From NCBI GenBank assembly GCA_963169255.1, contig CAUJEJ010000141.1, forward strand, positions 1 to 34,449: a stretch of DNA of 34,449 nucleotides. The letters are read 5' to 3'. The translations under genes and the position numbers were made by a program. A model generated the notes under the pieces. The model did no database searches. It saw nothing but the letters and a program-made list of their open reading frames with translations, and was not told the DNA's origin. Below, one piece after another: positions 10,005 to 17,632 of this stretch (its first letter is position 1; each line of letters opens with the position of its first letter). This stretch comes from Actinomycetota bacterium (lineage in GTDB: Bacteria > Actinomycetota > Actinomycetes > S36-B12 > UBA10799).

Positions 10005-11014
10005 GCTGGGATCGTCCGCCCACACCTGCTGACTGGGAATCGCTGACGGCGACCATCAAGTCGTCGTCAGCGGTGCTCTGTGTGGCGCATGTGAGCCCGG
10101 ACGGCGATGCGCTTGGATCGGCAATGGCCGCAGCTTTGTCGATGCGGCAGGTGGGGATCGAGGCGTACGTCTCGTTCGACGAAGATCCGTTCACGTTGCC
10201 GGGATCGTTGGCGTGGCTTCCGGGTCAAGAGCTACTTCGCGCACCCGCAGACGTCCCGGCCTCTGTGGACATGGTCGTCAGCTTTGACGCCAGCGATTTG
10301 GCGCGGCTCGGTCGGCTAGGCGAATTCGCCCAGGGTGTTGAGCACTTTGGAGCTGTTGACCACCACCGCTCGTATACCGGGTTCGCATCGATTTCTGTCG
10401 TCGATGTCACGGCGCCAGCGACGGCCGTTTTGGCCATGGAACTCACGGATCGACTTGACGCCGAGCTGACCCGCGACATCGCGACGTGCATCTACGCAGG
10501 GCTGACTACCGATACTGGGTCTTTCCGGTTCACCGGAACGACCGCCAAGACGCACTACCTCGCAGCGCGACTGCATGAGTGCGGCATTGCGCACGACGAG
10601 ATCGCGCGCGCGGTGTTCGACACCGCATCCTTCGAGGCTGTGAAGCTTCTGGGGATTGCCATTGATCGAGCGGTTCTGCTCACTGACGCCGTCGGGGGAA
10701 ATGGCCTGGTGTGGACCGCACTGACTCGGTCAGACCGTGAAGCGCTGGGTCTGCCGCTCGACGCCGCTGAACCCATCATCGACACCCTGCGCACAACCGC
10801 TGAGGCTGAGGTTGCAGTCGTCTTGAAGGAAGGCGACGACGGCGTGTGGCGTGCCTCAACGCGATCGAAGGGTCTGGTTGACCTCGGTGAAGTTTGCAGC
10901 AGCCTTGGTGGCGGGGGACACCGGTTCGCAGCCGGGTTCTCATCGACGTTGCGGCCTGAACAGATCATTGACGAGATCCGCATCGCAATCGATGCCAGTC
11001 TTGCCGCTGCCTAG
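10001..11014 (+). CDS. nrnA: DHH/DHHA1 phosphoesterase, NrnA-like oligoribonuclease / pAp phosphatase
   Basis: Cytoplasmic phosphoesterase of the DHH family. NrnA members degrade very short RNAs and dephosphorylate 3'-phosphoadenosine 5'-phosphate. The 337-aa product shows the metal-binding motifs in order: H30 and D34/D36 in VAHVSPDGDALGSA, a DASD motif, and VDHHRS (the DHH signature). The C-terminal DHHA1 domain carries the GGGGHRFAAGF substrate-binding loop. The GTG start overlaps rbfA by four bases. The position between rbfA and truB is the usual one in Gram-positive bacteria and suits an RNA-turnover role. Exact substrate preference cannot be read from sequence. Confidence 0.93.
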   Translation: MSWDRPPTPADWESLTATIKSSSAVLCVAHVSPDGDALGSAMAAALSMRQVGIEAYVSFDEDPFTLPGSLAWLPGQELLRAPADVPASVDMVVSFDASDLARLGRLGEFAQGVEHFGAVDHHRSYTGFASISVVDVTAPATAVLAMELTDRLDAELTRDIATCIYAGLTTDTGSFRFTGTTAKTHYLAARLHECGIAHDEIARAVFDTASFEAVKLLGIAIDRAVLLTDAVGGNGLVWTALTRSDREALGLPLDAAEPIIDTLRTTAEAEVAVVLKEGDDGVWRASTRSKGLVDLGEVCSSLGGGGHRFAAGFSSTLRPEQIIDEIRIAIDASLAAA

Positions 11015-11025
11015 CTCACCTGAAC

Positions 11026-11961
11026 ATGGCGCGTAAGAACCCCCCTGCCCCGTTTGACGGGCTGGTCATCGTTGATAAGCCGCAGGAATGGACCTCCCAC
11101 GACGTTGTCGGCAAACTCCGTCGGCTCATTGGTGCCCGCCGAGTAGGGCACGGGGGGACCCTTGATCCGATGGCTACAGGAGTACTCATTTGTGGGGTTG
11201 GTCGAGCGACGAAGTTGCTTGGCATGGTTGCCGCGAGCGATAAGACCTACGAAGCAACCATCCGTCTCGGTGTTTCAACCACGACGGATGACGCACAAGG
11301 TGAGGTCATCAAGGTCCAGGACGCGATGCAACTGGGCGGTGCAGGAATGGCGGCAATCGAGAGCGGGATAGCTGGGTTGTCCGGGCAGATCATGCAGCGG
11401 CCTAGCTCAGTGAGCGCGATCAAGATCGATGGCCAACGAGCCTACAAACGTGTCCGTGACGGCGAGGATGTTGTTCTCGAAGCGCGCCCGGTCACAGTGA
11501 GCGAGTTCGCGGTGCTGGCCGATCGCACGGTTGAAACTGATGAGTACGGCGCCCCGACGGCTGTTCTCGACCTCGACGTTCGCGTGACCTGTTCAACGGG
11601 CACGTACATTCGCGCACTCGCTCGCGATCTCGGTGATGCCCTTGGGGTTGGTGGGCACCTCACGATGCTGCGCCGCACTCGGATCGGGCAGTACTCCCTG
11701 GACTCTGCGCACACCCTCGATGAATTAGCTGAAGCAATGACCGAGATTCCCCTCGATGTCGTGTGTCGAGAGTTGTTCGTGTCATGGGAACTGAACGCAG
11801 AGCAGTCCTCGATCTACTCGCACGGAGGGCGGCTCGATTGGCCGCTGCAGTTGCCCGTGGACGCTGAGCTTGCCGTGTTTGATCCCGCGGGTCGCTTGTT
11901 GGGCCTTGCGGCTCAGAAAGACGGACGGCTGGCGCCGACCGTCGTGTGGGAACCTGCCTGA
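11026..11961 (+). CDS. truB: tRNA pseudouridine(55) synthase TruB
   Basis: Converts U55 of the T-loop of tRNAs to pseudouridine. The 311-aa protein carries the catalytic motif GHGGTLDPMATGVL with the nucleophilic Asp at residue 47, the N-terminal DGLVIVDKPQEWTSHDVV strand, the SAIKIDGQRAYKRVRDGE loop, and VTCSTGTYIRALARDLG, all typical. The actinobacterial C-terminal PUA-like extension is present. ATG 11026 lies 11 bases after the nrnA stop and has no clear Shine-Dalgarno sequence, so translation probably depends on coupling to nrnA. It is the last gene of this block; in relatives ribF normally lies close by, but here the AbiE pair and an MMPL gene intervene. Confidence 0.96.
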   Translation: MARKNPPAPFDGLVIVDKPQEWTSHDVVGKLRRLIGARRVGHGGTLDPMATGVLICGVGRATKLLGMVAASDKTYEATIRLGVSTTTDDAQGEVIKVQDAMQLGGAGMAAIESGIAGLSGQIMQRPSSVSAIKIDGQRAYKRVRDGEDVVLEARPVTVSEFAVLADRTVETDEYGAPTAVLDLDVRVTCSTGTYIRALARDLGDALGVGGHLTMLRRTRIGQYSLDSAHTLDELAEAMTEIPLDVVCRELFVSWELNAEQSSIYSHGGRLDWPLQLPVDAELAVFDPAGRLLGLAAQKDGRLAPTVVWEPA

Positions 11962-11983
11962 ACCTTCTCAGCGGAGATGGAAG

Positions 11984-11999
11984 CCCTCAATTACGAGGG
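11984..11999 (+). terminator. Weak hairpin after truB
   Basis: CCCTC and GAGGG form a five-base stem with a 6-base loop (AATTAC), 22 bases after the truB stop. No T-tract follows. It may be a weak terminator or have no function. Confidence 0.3.
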
Positions 12000-12064
12000 G
12001 AGCAACGCCGACCTGATCTATATCTATTGTCCACAGATCTGAGCATTACTGAGCGTAACAGGTA

Positions 12065-12096
12065 GCCAAAACCGTACATATTCTGTACGGTTTTGG
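12065..12096. promoter_or_regulatory. Perfect 14-bp inverted repeat, probable AbiEi autoregulatory operator
   Basis: GCCAAAACCGTACA (12065-12078) and its exact complement TGTACGGTTTTGGC (12083+1 to 12096) flank a 5-base spacer, TATTC. The repeat ends one base before the ATG at 12098. AbiEi antitoxins are known to repress their own operon by binding inverted repeats in the promoter, so this is the obvious operator. TANNNT boxes lie within it (TATTCT in the spacer, TACGGT in the right arm); the second would start transcription at or next to the ATG, giving a leaderless mRNA. There is no T-tract, which argues against a truB terminator. Confidence 0.8.
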
Positions 12097-12097
12097 C

Positions 12098-12664
12098 ATG
12101 ACTCGTTTCATGCAGATCGCAGAGCTTGCCGCCGGTCAGCATGGTGTCATCACTACGACCGACGTGGCAGCAGCCGGAATCGACACCGCTGCCTTGCGCG
12201 CACTGGCGCGGACAGGCGCAGTGATCAGGCTCGCGTCGGGCTTGTATCGCGTACCTCTCATCGAGACGACACGGCTTACGCCGTTCATGGAGGCAGTGCT
12301 GTGGACTCGGCGCAATGGGGTTGTCTCCCACGCTTCGGGTCTGACGATAAGGGGATATGGCGACTTCGCCGAGTCGCACATCGACCTAACCCTCCCTCGC
12401 AATGTCCGCCTCCGGAAGTCCGGGCCGACCTACTACCGACTCTGGCATGAAGATCTCGCGCACGACGAGATCGTGATCTACGAGGGTATTCCTGTGACGA
12501 CAGTGTTGAAGTCAATCAAGGACGCGAAGCTTGCCGGAGCAGACCCGCAGCAGCTACGGCTCGCGGCGCGGCAAGCGTTCCAAGCGGGCGAGCTAAATCC
12601 AGCGCAGGACCGAGCAGCCCGGCGGCTGCTGCAATCTGGTGCAAAGACGCGGAACGCATCATGA
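12098..12664 (+). CDS. AbiEi/MenA-type antitoxin and transcriptional regulator
   Basis: Antitoxin of an AbiE-type (type IV or related) toxin-antitoxin system. The 188-aa product starts with the AbiEi winged-helix domain: QIAELAAGQHGVITTTDVAAAGIDTAALRALARTGAVIRLASGLYRV, where the GLYRV strand is typical. A C-terminal domain (about 60-185) corresponds to the part that, in characterised members, antagonises the toxin. ATG 12098 directly follows a 14-bp palindrome and lacks a Shine-Dalgarno sequence, consistent with leaderless translation; ATG 12110 is an in-frame alternative. The stop overlaps the toxin start by four bases (ATGA), the usual organisation. Its location inside an otherwise conserved housekeeping gene order suggests acquisition by transfer, though no integrase or flanking repeat is seen. 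Confidence 0.85.
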   Translation: MTRFMQIAELAAGQHGVITTTDVAAAGIDTAALRALARTGAVIRLASGLYRVPLIETTRLTPFMEAVLWTRRNGVVSHASGLTIRGYGDFAESHIDLTLPRNVRLRKSGPTYYRLWHEDLAHDEIVIYEGIPVTTVLKSIKDAKLAGADPQQLRLAARQAFQAGELNPAQDRAARRLLQSGAKTRNAS

Positions 12665-13581
12665 GTAAGGCGGAGAAGTCTGTCCCGCCACCTACCAACG
12701 TGCGATCGCTCAAGGCCAGAATAGAGAACCTCGCGCGCAGACACGGGATCGCACCAAACCTTCTGCACCATCAACTCGCCTCGTACGTTGTTACGGAGAT
12801 GCTGCAGCGGTCAAGAGCAACGACCGGCGAGGGTCTATTTCTGATCAAGGGTGGCACGGCAATTCAAATGCGCCTCGGATTGTCGGCCAGCCGTTTCAGC
12901 AAGGATCTGGATGCAGTATTCCGGGGGAGTGTTGACGACATAGTTGGCGCAGCCCGTGCGGCACTCGCGGAAGACTGGCATGGATTCACGGCCAAGCCTG
13001 CGCGGCCGAAACCGATCAATGTCCCCGGCATGCCGACAAAGCCAATGCGCTTCGATGTGCAGCTGGACTATCGAAATCAATCCTTCGCAAAAGTTCCGGT
13101 CGAGGTCTCAATTGCCGAAGCTGAATCGGCCCGCACATCCGACGAGATTGCTCCAGCGGCGTTCGCAACAATCGGAATGGAAGCGCTCGGACTGCCCGAC
13201 GTGGGCGTGGCAAGCCTAATGTCGTTGGAGTATCAGATCGCGCAGAAACTACATGCGTGCACCGATCCCGGCGAACCGCCGAGAGATAACGAACGCGCAC
13301 ATGACGTTGTTGATTTGCTTCTACTTCTGCCATTGCTCGACGAGTCGGCGTACGCGGCGACAAGGCATGCGTGTGTCGAGATCTTCACGAACAGAGGGCG
13401 CCAGAACTGGCCGCCGCAAGTTCGCACATATCCCGACTGGTCACGGCTTTACCGAGTGGCCGTCTCGGACATACTCGAACCACCTGAGCTTCCCGAAACC
13501 ATCCATGACGCCATCGCGCTACTCCAGTACTACATCGAGCAATTGGAGGCGCGAGGCCGTGGAGTCCGGCTTAGTGACTAG
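12661..13581 (+). CDS. AbiEii/MenT-family nucleotidyltransferase toxin
   Basis: Toxin of the AbiE/MenAT family: a DNA polymerase beta-like nucleotidyltransferase; mycobacterial MenT members add nucleotides to tRNA acceptor ends and block translation. The 306-aa protein has LIKGGTAIQMRLG (K63-G64-G65-T66) followed by RFSKDLD, giving the G-G-T...D-x-D catalytic motif with D82 and D84. The later EYQIAQKLHA and RAHDVVDLLLL motifs (conserved Glu, Lys and Asp) are also present. All key residues are intact, so the toxin is expected to be active. It overlaps the antitoxin by four bases. Downstream it converges on an MMPL gene with a 42-bp gap holding a small hairpin. The nucleotide used and the RNA target cannot be inferred. 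Confidence 0.87.
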   Translation: MSKAEKSVPPPTNVRSLKARIENLARRHGIAPNLLHHQLASYVVTEMLQRSRATTGEGLFLIKGGTAIQMRLGLSASRFSKDLDAVFRGSVDDIVGAARAALAEDWHGFTAKPARPKPINVPGMPTKPMRFDVQLDYRNQSFAKVPVEVSIAEAESARTSDEIAPAAFATIGMEALGLPDVGVASLMSLEYQIAQKLHACTDPGEPPRDNERAHDVVDLLLLLPLLDESAYAATRHACVEIFTNRGRQNWPPQVRTYPDWSRLYRVAVSDILEPPELPETIHDAIALLQYYIEQLEARGRGVRLSD

Positions 13582-13585
13582 CTGG

Positions 13586-13600
13586 ACTTCCCACGGAAGT
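13586..13600. terminator. Small bidirectional hairpin between toxin and MMPL genes
   Basis: ACTTCC and GGAAGT form a perfect 6-bp stem with a CAC loop in the 42-bp convergent gap, extendable by two G-U pairs and followed by TT on the plus strand. It could end both transcripts weakly. Confidence 0.4.
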
Positions 13601-13623
13601 TTGAAACGGCGTATCGACACCCG

Positions 13624-15867
13624 CTACACCGAACTCTTGGCAGGTTCCTCCGGCGTTGGACCACCGGTCGGGGGAGTGCTCGGAGGGCCTTCGACGCTCA
13701 CCTTCGGCAAGATCTTGCCGAGCCACCCGGGCACGTACCAATTCGCTTTGCCGAACATGGTCATGAGCGCGGGGACCAATGCCAGTCGGACGACAAACGC
13801 GTCGAGCGCGATTGCCACGGCAAGCGAGAGGCCGAAGAGCTTGATCGTGGTGTTGGACTGGAACACAAACGAGATGAACACGCAGAACATGATCAGCGCA
13901 GCAGCAACAACAACTTGTCCTGAGCTGCCGAGCCCGACCCGCACCGCCAGGCGGTTGTCTTGATGGTGCTCCCATTCCTCCTGCATTCGACTCACGATGA
14001 AGACCTGGTAATCCATCGACAAGCCGAACAGAATCGCAAAGAGCATCACCGGTAGGAACGGCAGGATTGGGCCTGCCTCGGCAATGCCGAACACGGATGA
14101 GAAATTGCCCCACTGGAACACGAAGACCGATACCCCAAGTGCGGCGCCGTAGCTCAGCAGCGACGTAAGGACCGCAGTCAGCGGCACGAGTAGCGAGCGG
14201 AACAAGACCATCAGCACGAGGAAGCCCAAGACCACGACGATCAACAGGAACGACGGGAGCTTCTCGCGCAATACGGTGCTGAAGTCCGCGGCAGTCGCCG
14301 TGGCTCCGCCCACGTATGCCGAGATCCCCGTGCCGTTGAGTGCTTGCGGGATCGTCTGGTCGCGCAGGGTGTTGAGCAGGGCGGTCGTCGCTGCGTCTTG
14401 CGGACCCGATGTTGACACCACCGTGATCAACACAGTCTTGCCGTCGGCACTGATGAGTTTGGACCCGGCAGTGACCGGCGATGCGATCGAGACGCCTGGT
14501 GCGTTCGCGATGTCCTTGGCGAGGGCTTGCACCTTCGGTAGGTCAGCGGCGTCGGGCATCTGCGCCACCACGATGAACGGTCCGTTCGCACCGGAGCCGA
14601 ACGCCGTTGACGTCAAGTCGTATGCAATGCGTTGGGTGTCACCTTGTGGATTTGCGCCTGCGTCCGGGAACCCTTCGCGCAGGGATGAGGCCGGTGCAGC
14701 CAAGATTCCCATGAAGATCAACGCAACGATGGTGACCAACCAACGCTTGTTCTCGATGAAGACCGCGTACGAGCGGAACCGACGCCCGCGGTCCGCCTTT
14801 GGTGGCTTGCGTGCCCATGGCATCTTCCCGGCGAACACCTTCGGTCCGAGCAGCGAGATCATCGCCGGGAGCAAGGTGACGGCTGTGATCATGACGGCGA
14901 TGACGGTGACTGCGGCGCCGACTGCAAGCCCGTTGAGGAAGCTCAATCCGAGGACGAACAGCCCCGACAGCGCGATGATCACCGTCAGTGCGGCGAACAC
15001 GATCGCGCGCCCGGCTGTGCCGACCGCAATTAGTGCGGCTTCTTTGTGTTCCACGCCGTCGAGAATCGCTTGGCGGTATCGGTTGAGTAGGAACAGCGAA
15101 TAGTCGAATCCGACTCCGAGGCCGATCATGGTCGCCAGGCTCGGCGCGAAGCTCGCGGTATCAACGAAGTTGGCCGAAATCGCTAGCAGCGAGAGTCCGA
15201 CTCCGAGGCCGATGAGCGCGGTGAGTAGTGGTAGGCCCGCAGCAACAATCGCTCCGAACATGATCAGCATGATGATGATCGCGGCGAGAATGCCAACGAT
15301 TTCGCTAATCGGTGGCTCGCTGGAAGCCGATGCGATCACGTTTCCAGTTGCGCCGGCAGTGAATAGGCCTTGGTTGTTGAGCTGCTCGACGGCAGCGATC
15401 AGTGCCTGGGCGTCAGCCTTCGGTACTTCAGCATCAGGCACCTTGAACTGGACGTTGATTTTGCCGATGGTTCCGGTGACGTTCGTGAGTCCCAACCCCA
15501 GCGCATCGAGTGGGTTTGCGTAGTCATACGGAGACTGCACACTCGCAACTGATCCGATTGCTTCGATCTGCTTCGTCATCTGCTCAACCGCGGTCTTCTC
15601 CGCTGGGTCAGCGAGCAGCTTGTTGCCGGAGGTGAACAGCACCTGCACCGACGCGTTATTCGTGGTGTCACCGAAGTTCTGAACGAGGAGCTCTTGGGCC
15701 TTCGTTGAGCCGGTATTCGGCAGGCTGAACGAATCGTTGTACTGCCCGGCGTGAGTTGCAACTCCAACGCCAACTGCGACCAAAAGGACGATCCAGGCGA
15801 TGATTGCCTGCCAGGGACGATTGACCGCCCAACGTGAAACCGGACCCATGGAAGTCGCTCCGCTCAT
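13624..15867 (-). CDS. MMPL/RND-family transporter
   Basis: Large integral membrane exporter of the MMPL branch of the RND superfamily; characterised actinobacterial members export lipids or hydrophobic compounds using the proton gradient. The 747-aa product has the twelve-helix duplicated layout: one helix near the N-terminus (PWQAIIAWIVLLVAVGVGVA), a large extracytoplasmic loop, five helices, then the same pattern again. The duplicated helix-4 motifs are GVGFDYSLFLLNRYRQ and GLSMDYQVFIVSRMQEEW, with the Asp-Tyr pairs expected in the proton path. The frame is open to 15987, but ATG 15867 (MSGATSMGPVSRWAVNRPW) is the best start; ATG 15849 is possible. A palindrome enclosing a TATCGT box lies 15-33 bases upstream. 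It is divergent from ribF and convergent with the AbiE toxin. Substrate unknown. Confidence 0.9.
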   Translation of the reverse strand: MSGATSMGPVSRWAVNRPWQAIIAWIVLLVAVGVGVATHAGQYNDSFSLPNTGSTKAQELLVQNFGDTTNNASVQVLFTSGNKLLADPAEKTAVEQMTKQIEAIGSVASVQSPYDYANPLDALGLGLTNVTGTIGKINVQFKVPDAEVPKADAQALIAAVEQLNNQGLFTAGATGNVIASASSEPPISEIVGILAAIIIMLIMFGAIVAAGLPLLTALIGLGVGLSLLAISANFVDTASFAPSLATMIGLGVGFDYSLFLLNRYRQAILDGVEHKEAALIAVGTAGRAIVFAALTVIIALSGLFVLGLSFLNGLAVGAAVTVIAVMITAVTLLPAMISLLGPKVFAGKMPWARKPPKADRGRRFRSYAVFIENKRWLVTIVALIFMGILAAPASSLREGFPDAGANPQGDTQRIAYDLTSTAFGSGANGPFIVVAQMPDAADLPKVQALAKDIANAPGVSIASPVTAGSKLISADGKTVLITVVSTSGPQDAATTALLNTLRDQTIPQALNGTGISAYVGGATATAADFSTVLREKLPSFLLIVVVLGFLVLMVLFRSLLVPLTAVLTSLLSYGAALGVSVFVFQWGNFSSVFGIAEAGPILPFLPVMLFAILFGLSMDYQVFIVSRMQEEWEHHQDNRLAVRVGLGSSGQVVVAAALIMFCVFISFVFQSNTTIKLFGLSLAVAIALDAFVVRLALVPALMTMFGKANWYVPGWLGKILPKVSVEGPPSTPPTGGPTPEEPAKSSV

Positions 15868-15881
15868 CAGTCGCACTACGT

Positions 15882-15900
15882 GTGCCCGACGATAGGGCAC
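15882..15900 (-). promoter_or_regulatory. Inverted repeat enclosing a -10 box of the MMPL gene
   Basis: On the minus strand, GTGCCC-TATCGTC-GGGCAC is a perfect 6-bp inverted repeat whose spacer contains TATCGT, a TANNNT -10 candidate, 22 bases before the MMPL ATG. A repressor binding here would block the promoter. No regulator gene is adjacent. Confidence 0.45.
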
Positions 15901-16028
15901 CAGGGCTAGCGAAGGGGGTTTGCAGACTCCAGCGACCGACCGCGACGAGCACTGGTCGCACTGGTCCAGCCACAGGATTCGAGGCAAAGCGACTCCGGTA
16001 CCTGCAAGGTGGCAGGATCACTGCCGTG

Positions 16029-16976
16029 ATGGTGTGGGACGACGTGGCGTCGGTGCCAACCGATTGGCCAGCTTCTGTAGTGACTATCGGCGTGTTCGAC
16101 GGTGTGCACCGTGGCCACCGTGAACTGATTAGGACCGCCGTGCAGCGGGCAGCCGTTCGAGGCGTGCCCAGCGTGGTTCTCACGTTCTGGCCGAATCCGG
16201 TTGAGGTCGTGCGCCCAGGTGAACCACCCGCGCGACTCGCGACACTGGACCAGCGCCTAGCGCTCATTGCGGAACTTGGCGTAGATGCGGTGCTCGTCTT
16301 GCCGTTCACTCACGAGCAGGCGCAAGCGACTCCCGAGCAGTTCGCTGGCCGAGTCCTTAGCGATTCGCTGGGCGCTGCCGAGGTTGTGGTCGGGGAGAAC
16401 TTCCGATTCGGTCACCGAGCCCGGGGCGACGTGCACACGCTCACCGAACTCGGGCACCGACTTTCCTTCGACGTGTTGGCCTTGCATCTGCTCAACACCA
16501 ACGCCGACGGCGAACCCGTCAGCTCAACGATGATCCGCAAGTTGGTTGCCGAGGGTGAGGTCGCGGCAGCAGCCCGTGCGCTCGTGCGGCCGCATCGTGT
16601 TGAGGGGATTGTTGTGCGCGGTGAAGGCCGGGGTGCGCCGCTCGGATTCCCCACAGCGAACCTGGCCGCGACTCCGTTCGCCGCGATTCCTGCCGATGGC
16701 GTGTACGCAGGCCGCATTGTGATCGACCCCTACGGCGAACCGCAGGCCCATCCCGCCGCAATCAGCGTCGGTACCAACCCAACTTTCGACGACGTCATTG
16801 AGCGCCGCGTGGAGGCCTGGGCGTATGACGCTGGCGTTCTGGACCTGTATGACCGGCCGATTGCCGTAGATTTTGCAGCACATGTGCGAGGCCAAAAGAA
16901 GTTCAATTCCGAAGACGAACTCGTTGCAGCGGTCAACTCAGATGTTGACCAGATTCGCCGACTCCTCGGCGAATAG
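16029..16976 (+). CDS. ribF: Bifunctional riboflavin kinase / FAD synthetase
   Basis: Makes FMN from riboflavin and ATP, then FAD from FMN. The 315-aa product has an N-terminal FAD-synthetase nucleotidyltransferase domain with IGVFDGVHRGHRELI, GENFRFGHRARGD and SSTMIRKLVAEGEV, followed by the C-terminal riboflavin kinase barrel with GRGAPLGFPTANL and an ISVGTNPTFDD region. The open frame extends upstream to 15834, but homology begins around residue 1 of this call. ATG 16029 (or GTG 16026) is preceded by AGGTGGCAGGA. It is divergent from the MMPL gene with about 160 bp between the starts, and no FMN riboswitch-like structure is apparent there. Downstream rpsO and pnp follow in the same direction, as in other actinobacteria. 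Confidence 0.95.
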   Translation: MVWDDVASVPTDWPASVVTIGVFDGVHRGHRELIRTAVQRAAVRGVPSVVLTFWPNPVEVVRPGEPPARLATLDQRLALIAELGVDAVLVLPFTHEQAQATPEQFAGRVLSDSLGAAEVVVGENFRFGHRARGDVHTLTELGHRLSFDVLALHLLNTNADGEPVSSTMIRKLVAEGEVAAAARALVRPHRVEGIVVRGEGRGAPLGFPTANLAATPFAAIPADGVYAGRIVIDPYGEPQAHPAAISVGTNPTFDDVIERRVEAWAYDAGVLDLYDRPIAVDFAAHVRGQKKFNSEDELVAAVNSDVDQIRRLLGE

Positions 16977-17035
16977 CGCTCCAACCCCGATCCGCACGCA
17001 TACAGGTGTGTGCCAACGATCGGCAAACCAGATTT

Positions 17036-17052
17036 CCGGGGGCCAGCCCCGG
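17036..17052 (+). terminator. GC-rich hairpin after ribF
   Basis: CCGGGG and CCCCGG pair perfectly around a 5-base loop (GCCAG), 60 bases after the ribF stop. No T-tract follows, so it is a terminator only in the loose actinobacterial sense. It could also be part of a longer rpsO leader if transcription reads through. Confidence 0.45.
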
Positions 17053-17056
17053 CTGC

Positions 17057-17062
17057 TACCCT
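17057..17062 (+). promoter_or_regulatory. Candidate -10 box for rpsO
   Basis: TACCCT in the context GGCTGCTACCCTGAAA fits TANNNT and sits after the ribF hairpin. It would give a leader of roughly 117 bases carrying the two hairpins before rpsO. Confidence 0.4.
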
Positions 17063-17074
17063 GAAACCCGACGG

Positions 17075-17126
17075 CTACCGGACGAGCGCTCGGTAGACCG
17101 ACATTCAAGGGTTGCGATCCGCAACC
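17075..17126 (+). promoter_or_regulatory. Structured rpsO leader (two hairpins)
   Basis: Two consecutive stems: CTACCG (17075-17080) with CGGTAG (17091-17096), and GGTTGCG (17110-17116) with CGCAACC (17120-17126) around a 3-base ATC loop. They lie 60-110 bases before the rpsO ATG. S15 represses its own synthesis through leader RNA structures in several bacterial phyla, so an autoregulatory role is plausible but not shown. Confidence 0.5.
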
Positions 17127-17186
17127 TAGATCCACGCACCAGGTGACAATCAGTCAGCTGCCTAGCCGCGCTCGAGGGAAAAGTAC

Positions 17187-17456
17187 ATGTCAATCGACGC
17201 TGAAACAAAGACCAAGCTCATCGCCGAATACGCCCTAACCGAAGGCGACACCGGTAGCCCCGAAGTTCAGATTGCAGTGCTGTCGTACCGCATTGCAGCT
17301 TTGACGGAGCATCTCAAGGAGCACAAGCACGATCACCACACGCGCCGCGGACTGCTGCTGCTCGTTGGTCGTCGTCGTCGTCTTCTCAACTACCTTGCAA
17401 AGACCGACATCACTCGGTACCGCACATTGATCGAACGGCTCGGCATCCGCCGCTAG
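17187..17456 (+). CDS. rpsO: 30S ribosomal protein S15
   Basis: Primary binding protein of the 16S rRNA central domain. The 89-aa product is full length and has the family core: [51 protein letters not shown]. The ATG is preceded by GAGGGAAAAG, a Shine-Dalgarno sequence at suitable spacing. The upstream 210-bp gap holds a possible promoter and three hairpins, the last two in the likely leader. pnp follows after 176 bp. The S15-PNPase pairing is one of the most conserved bacterial neighbourhoods, often with RNase-processed structures between the genes. Confidence 0.97.
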   Translation: MSIDAETKTKLIAEYALTEGDTGSPEVQIAVLSYRIAALTEHLKEHKHDHHTRRGLLLLVGRRRRLLNYLAKTDITRYRTLIERLGIRR

Positions 17457-17519
17457 CCGCCATAACGGGGTAGGCGCGCCCACGCGTGATCGCGGGCCCC
17501 GGTCCTCGGTGGTGGCTCC

Positions 17520-17552
17520 CGGGTTAGAACTCAGTCGAGTTCTCACGACCCG
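17520..17552 (+). promoter_or_regulatory. Bulged hairpin in the rpsO-pnp intergenic region
   Basis: CGGGT-T-AGAACTC-AGTC-GAGTTCT-CACG-ACCCG folds into a 7-bp upper stem and a 5-bp lower stem separated by an asymmetric internal loop. A 12-base palindrome (CTTCGATCGAAG, 17557-17568) follows. In other bacteria a hairpin between rpsO and pnp is cut by RNase III and mediates PNPase autoregulation; this one is placed to do the same. Confidence 0.55.
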
Positions 17553-17632
17553 AGCGCTTCGATCGAAGGCCGGTCCGCGACGGCTGTGTAGTCAGGCGCC
17601 GCCCGCCCCCTGTAACAAAGAGGAGGGCACCT

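Noticed and set aside
14276-15103. 275-residue plus-strand open frame opposite the MMPL gene
   Set aside because: Ala/Ser/Thr-rich mirror of a transmembrane gene, with no independent signals.
15868-16028. FMN riboswitch before ribF
   Set aside because: No conserved FMN aptamer elements or six-stem junction could be seen; only a short palindrome belonging to the MMPL promoter.
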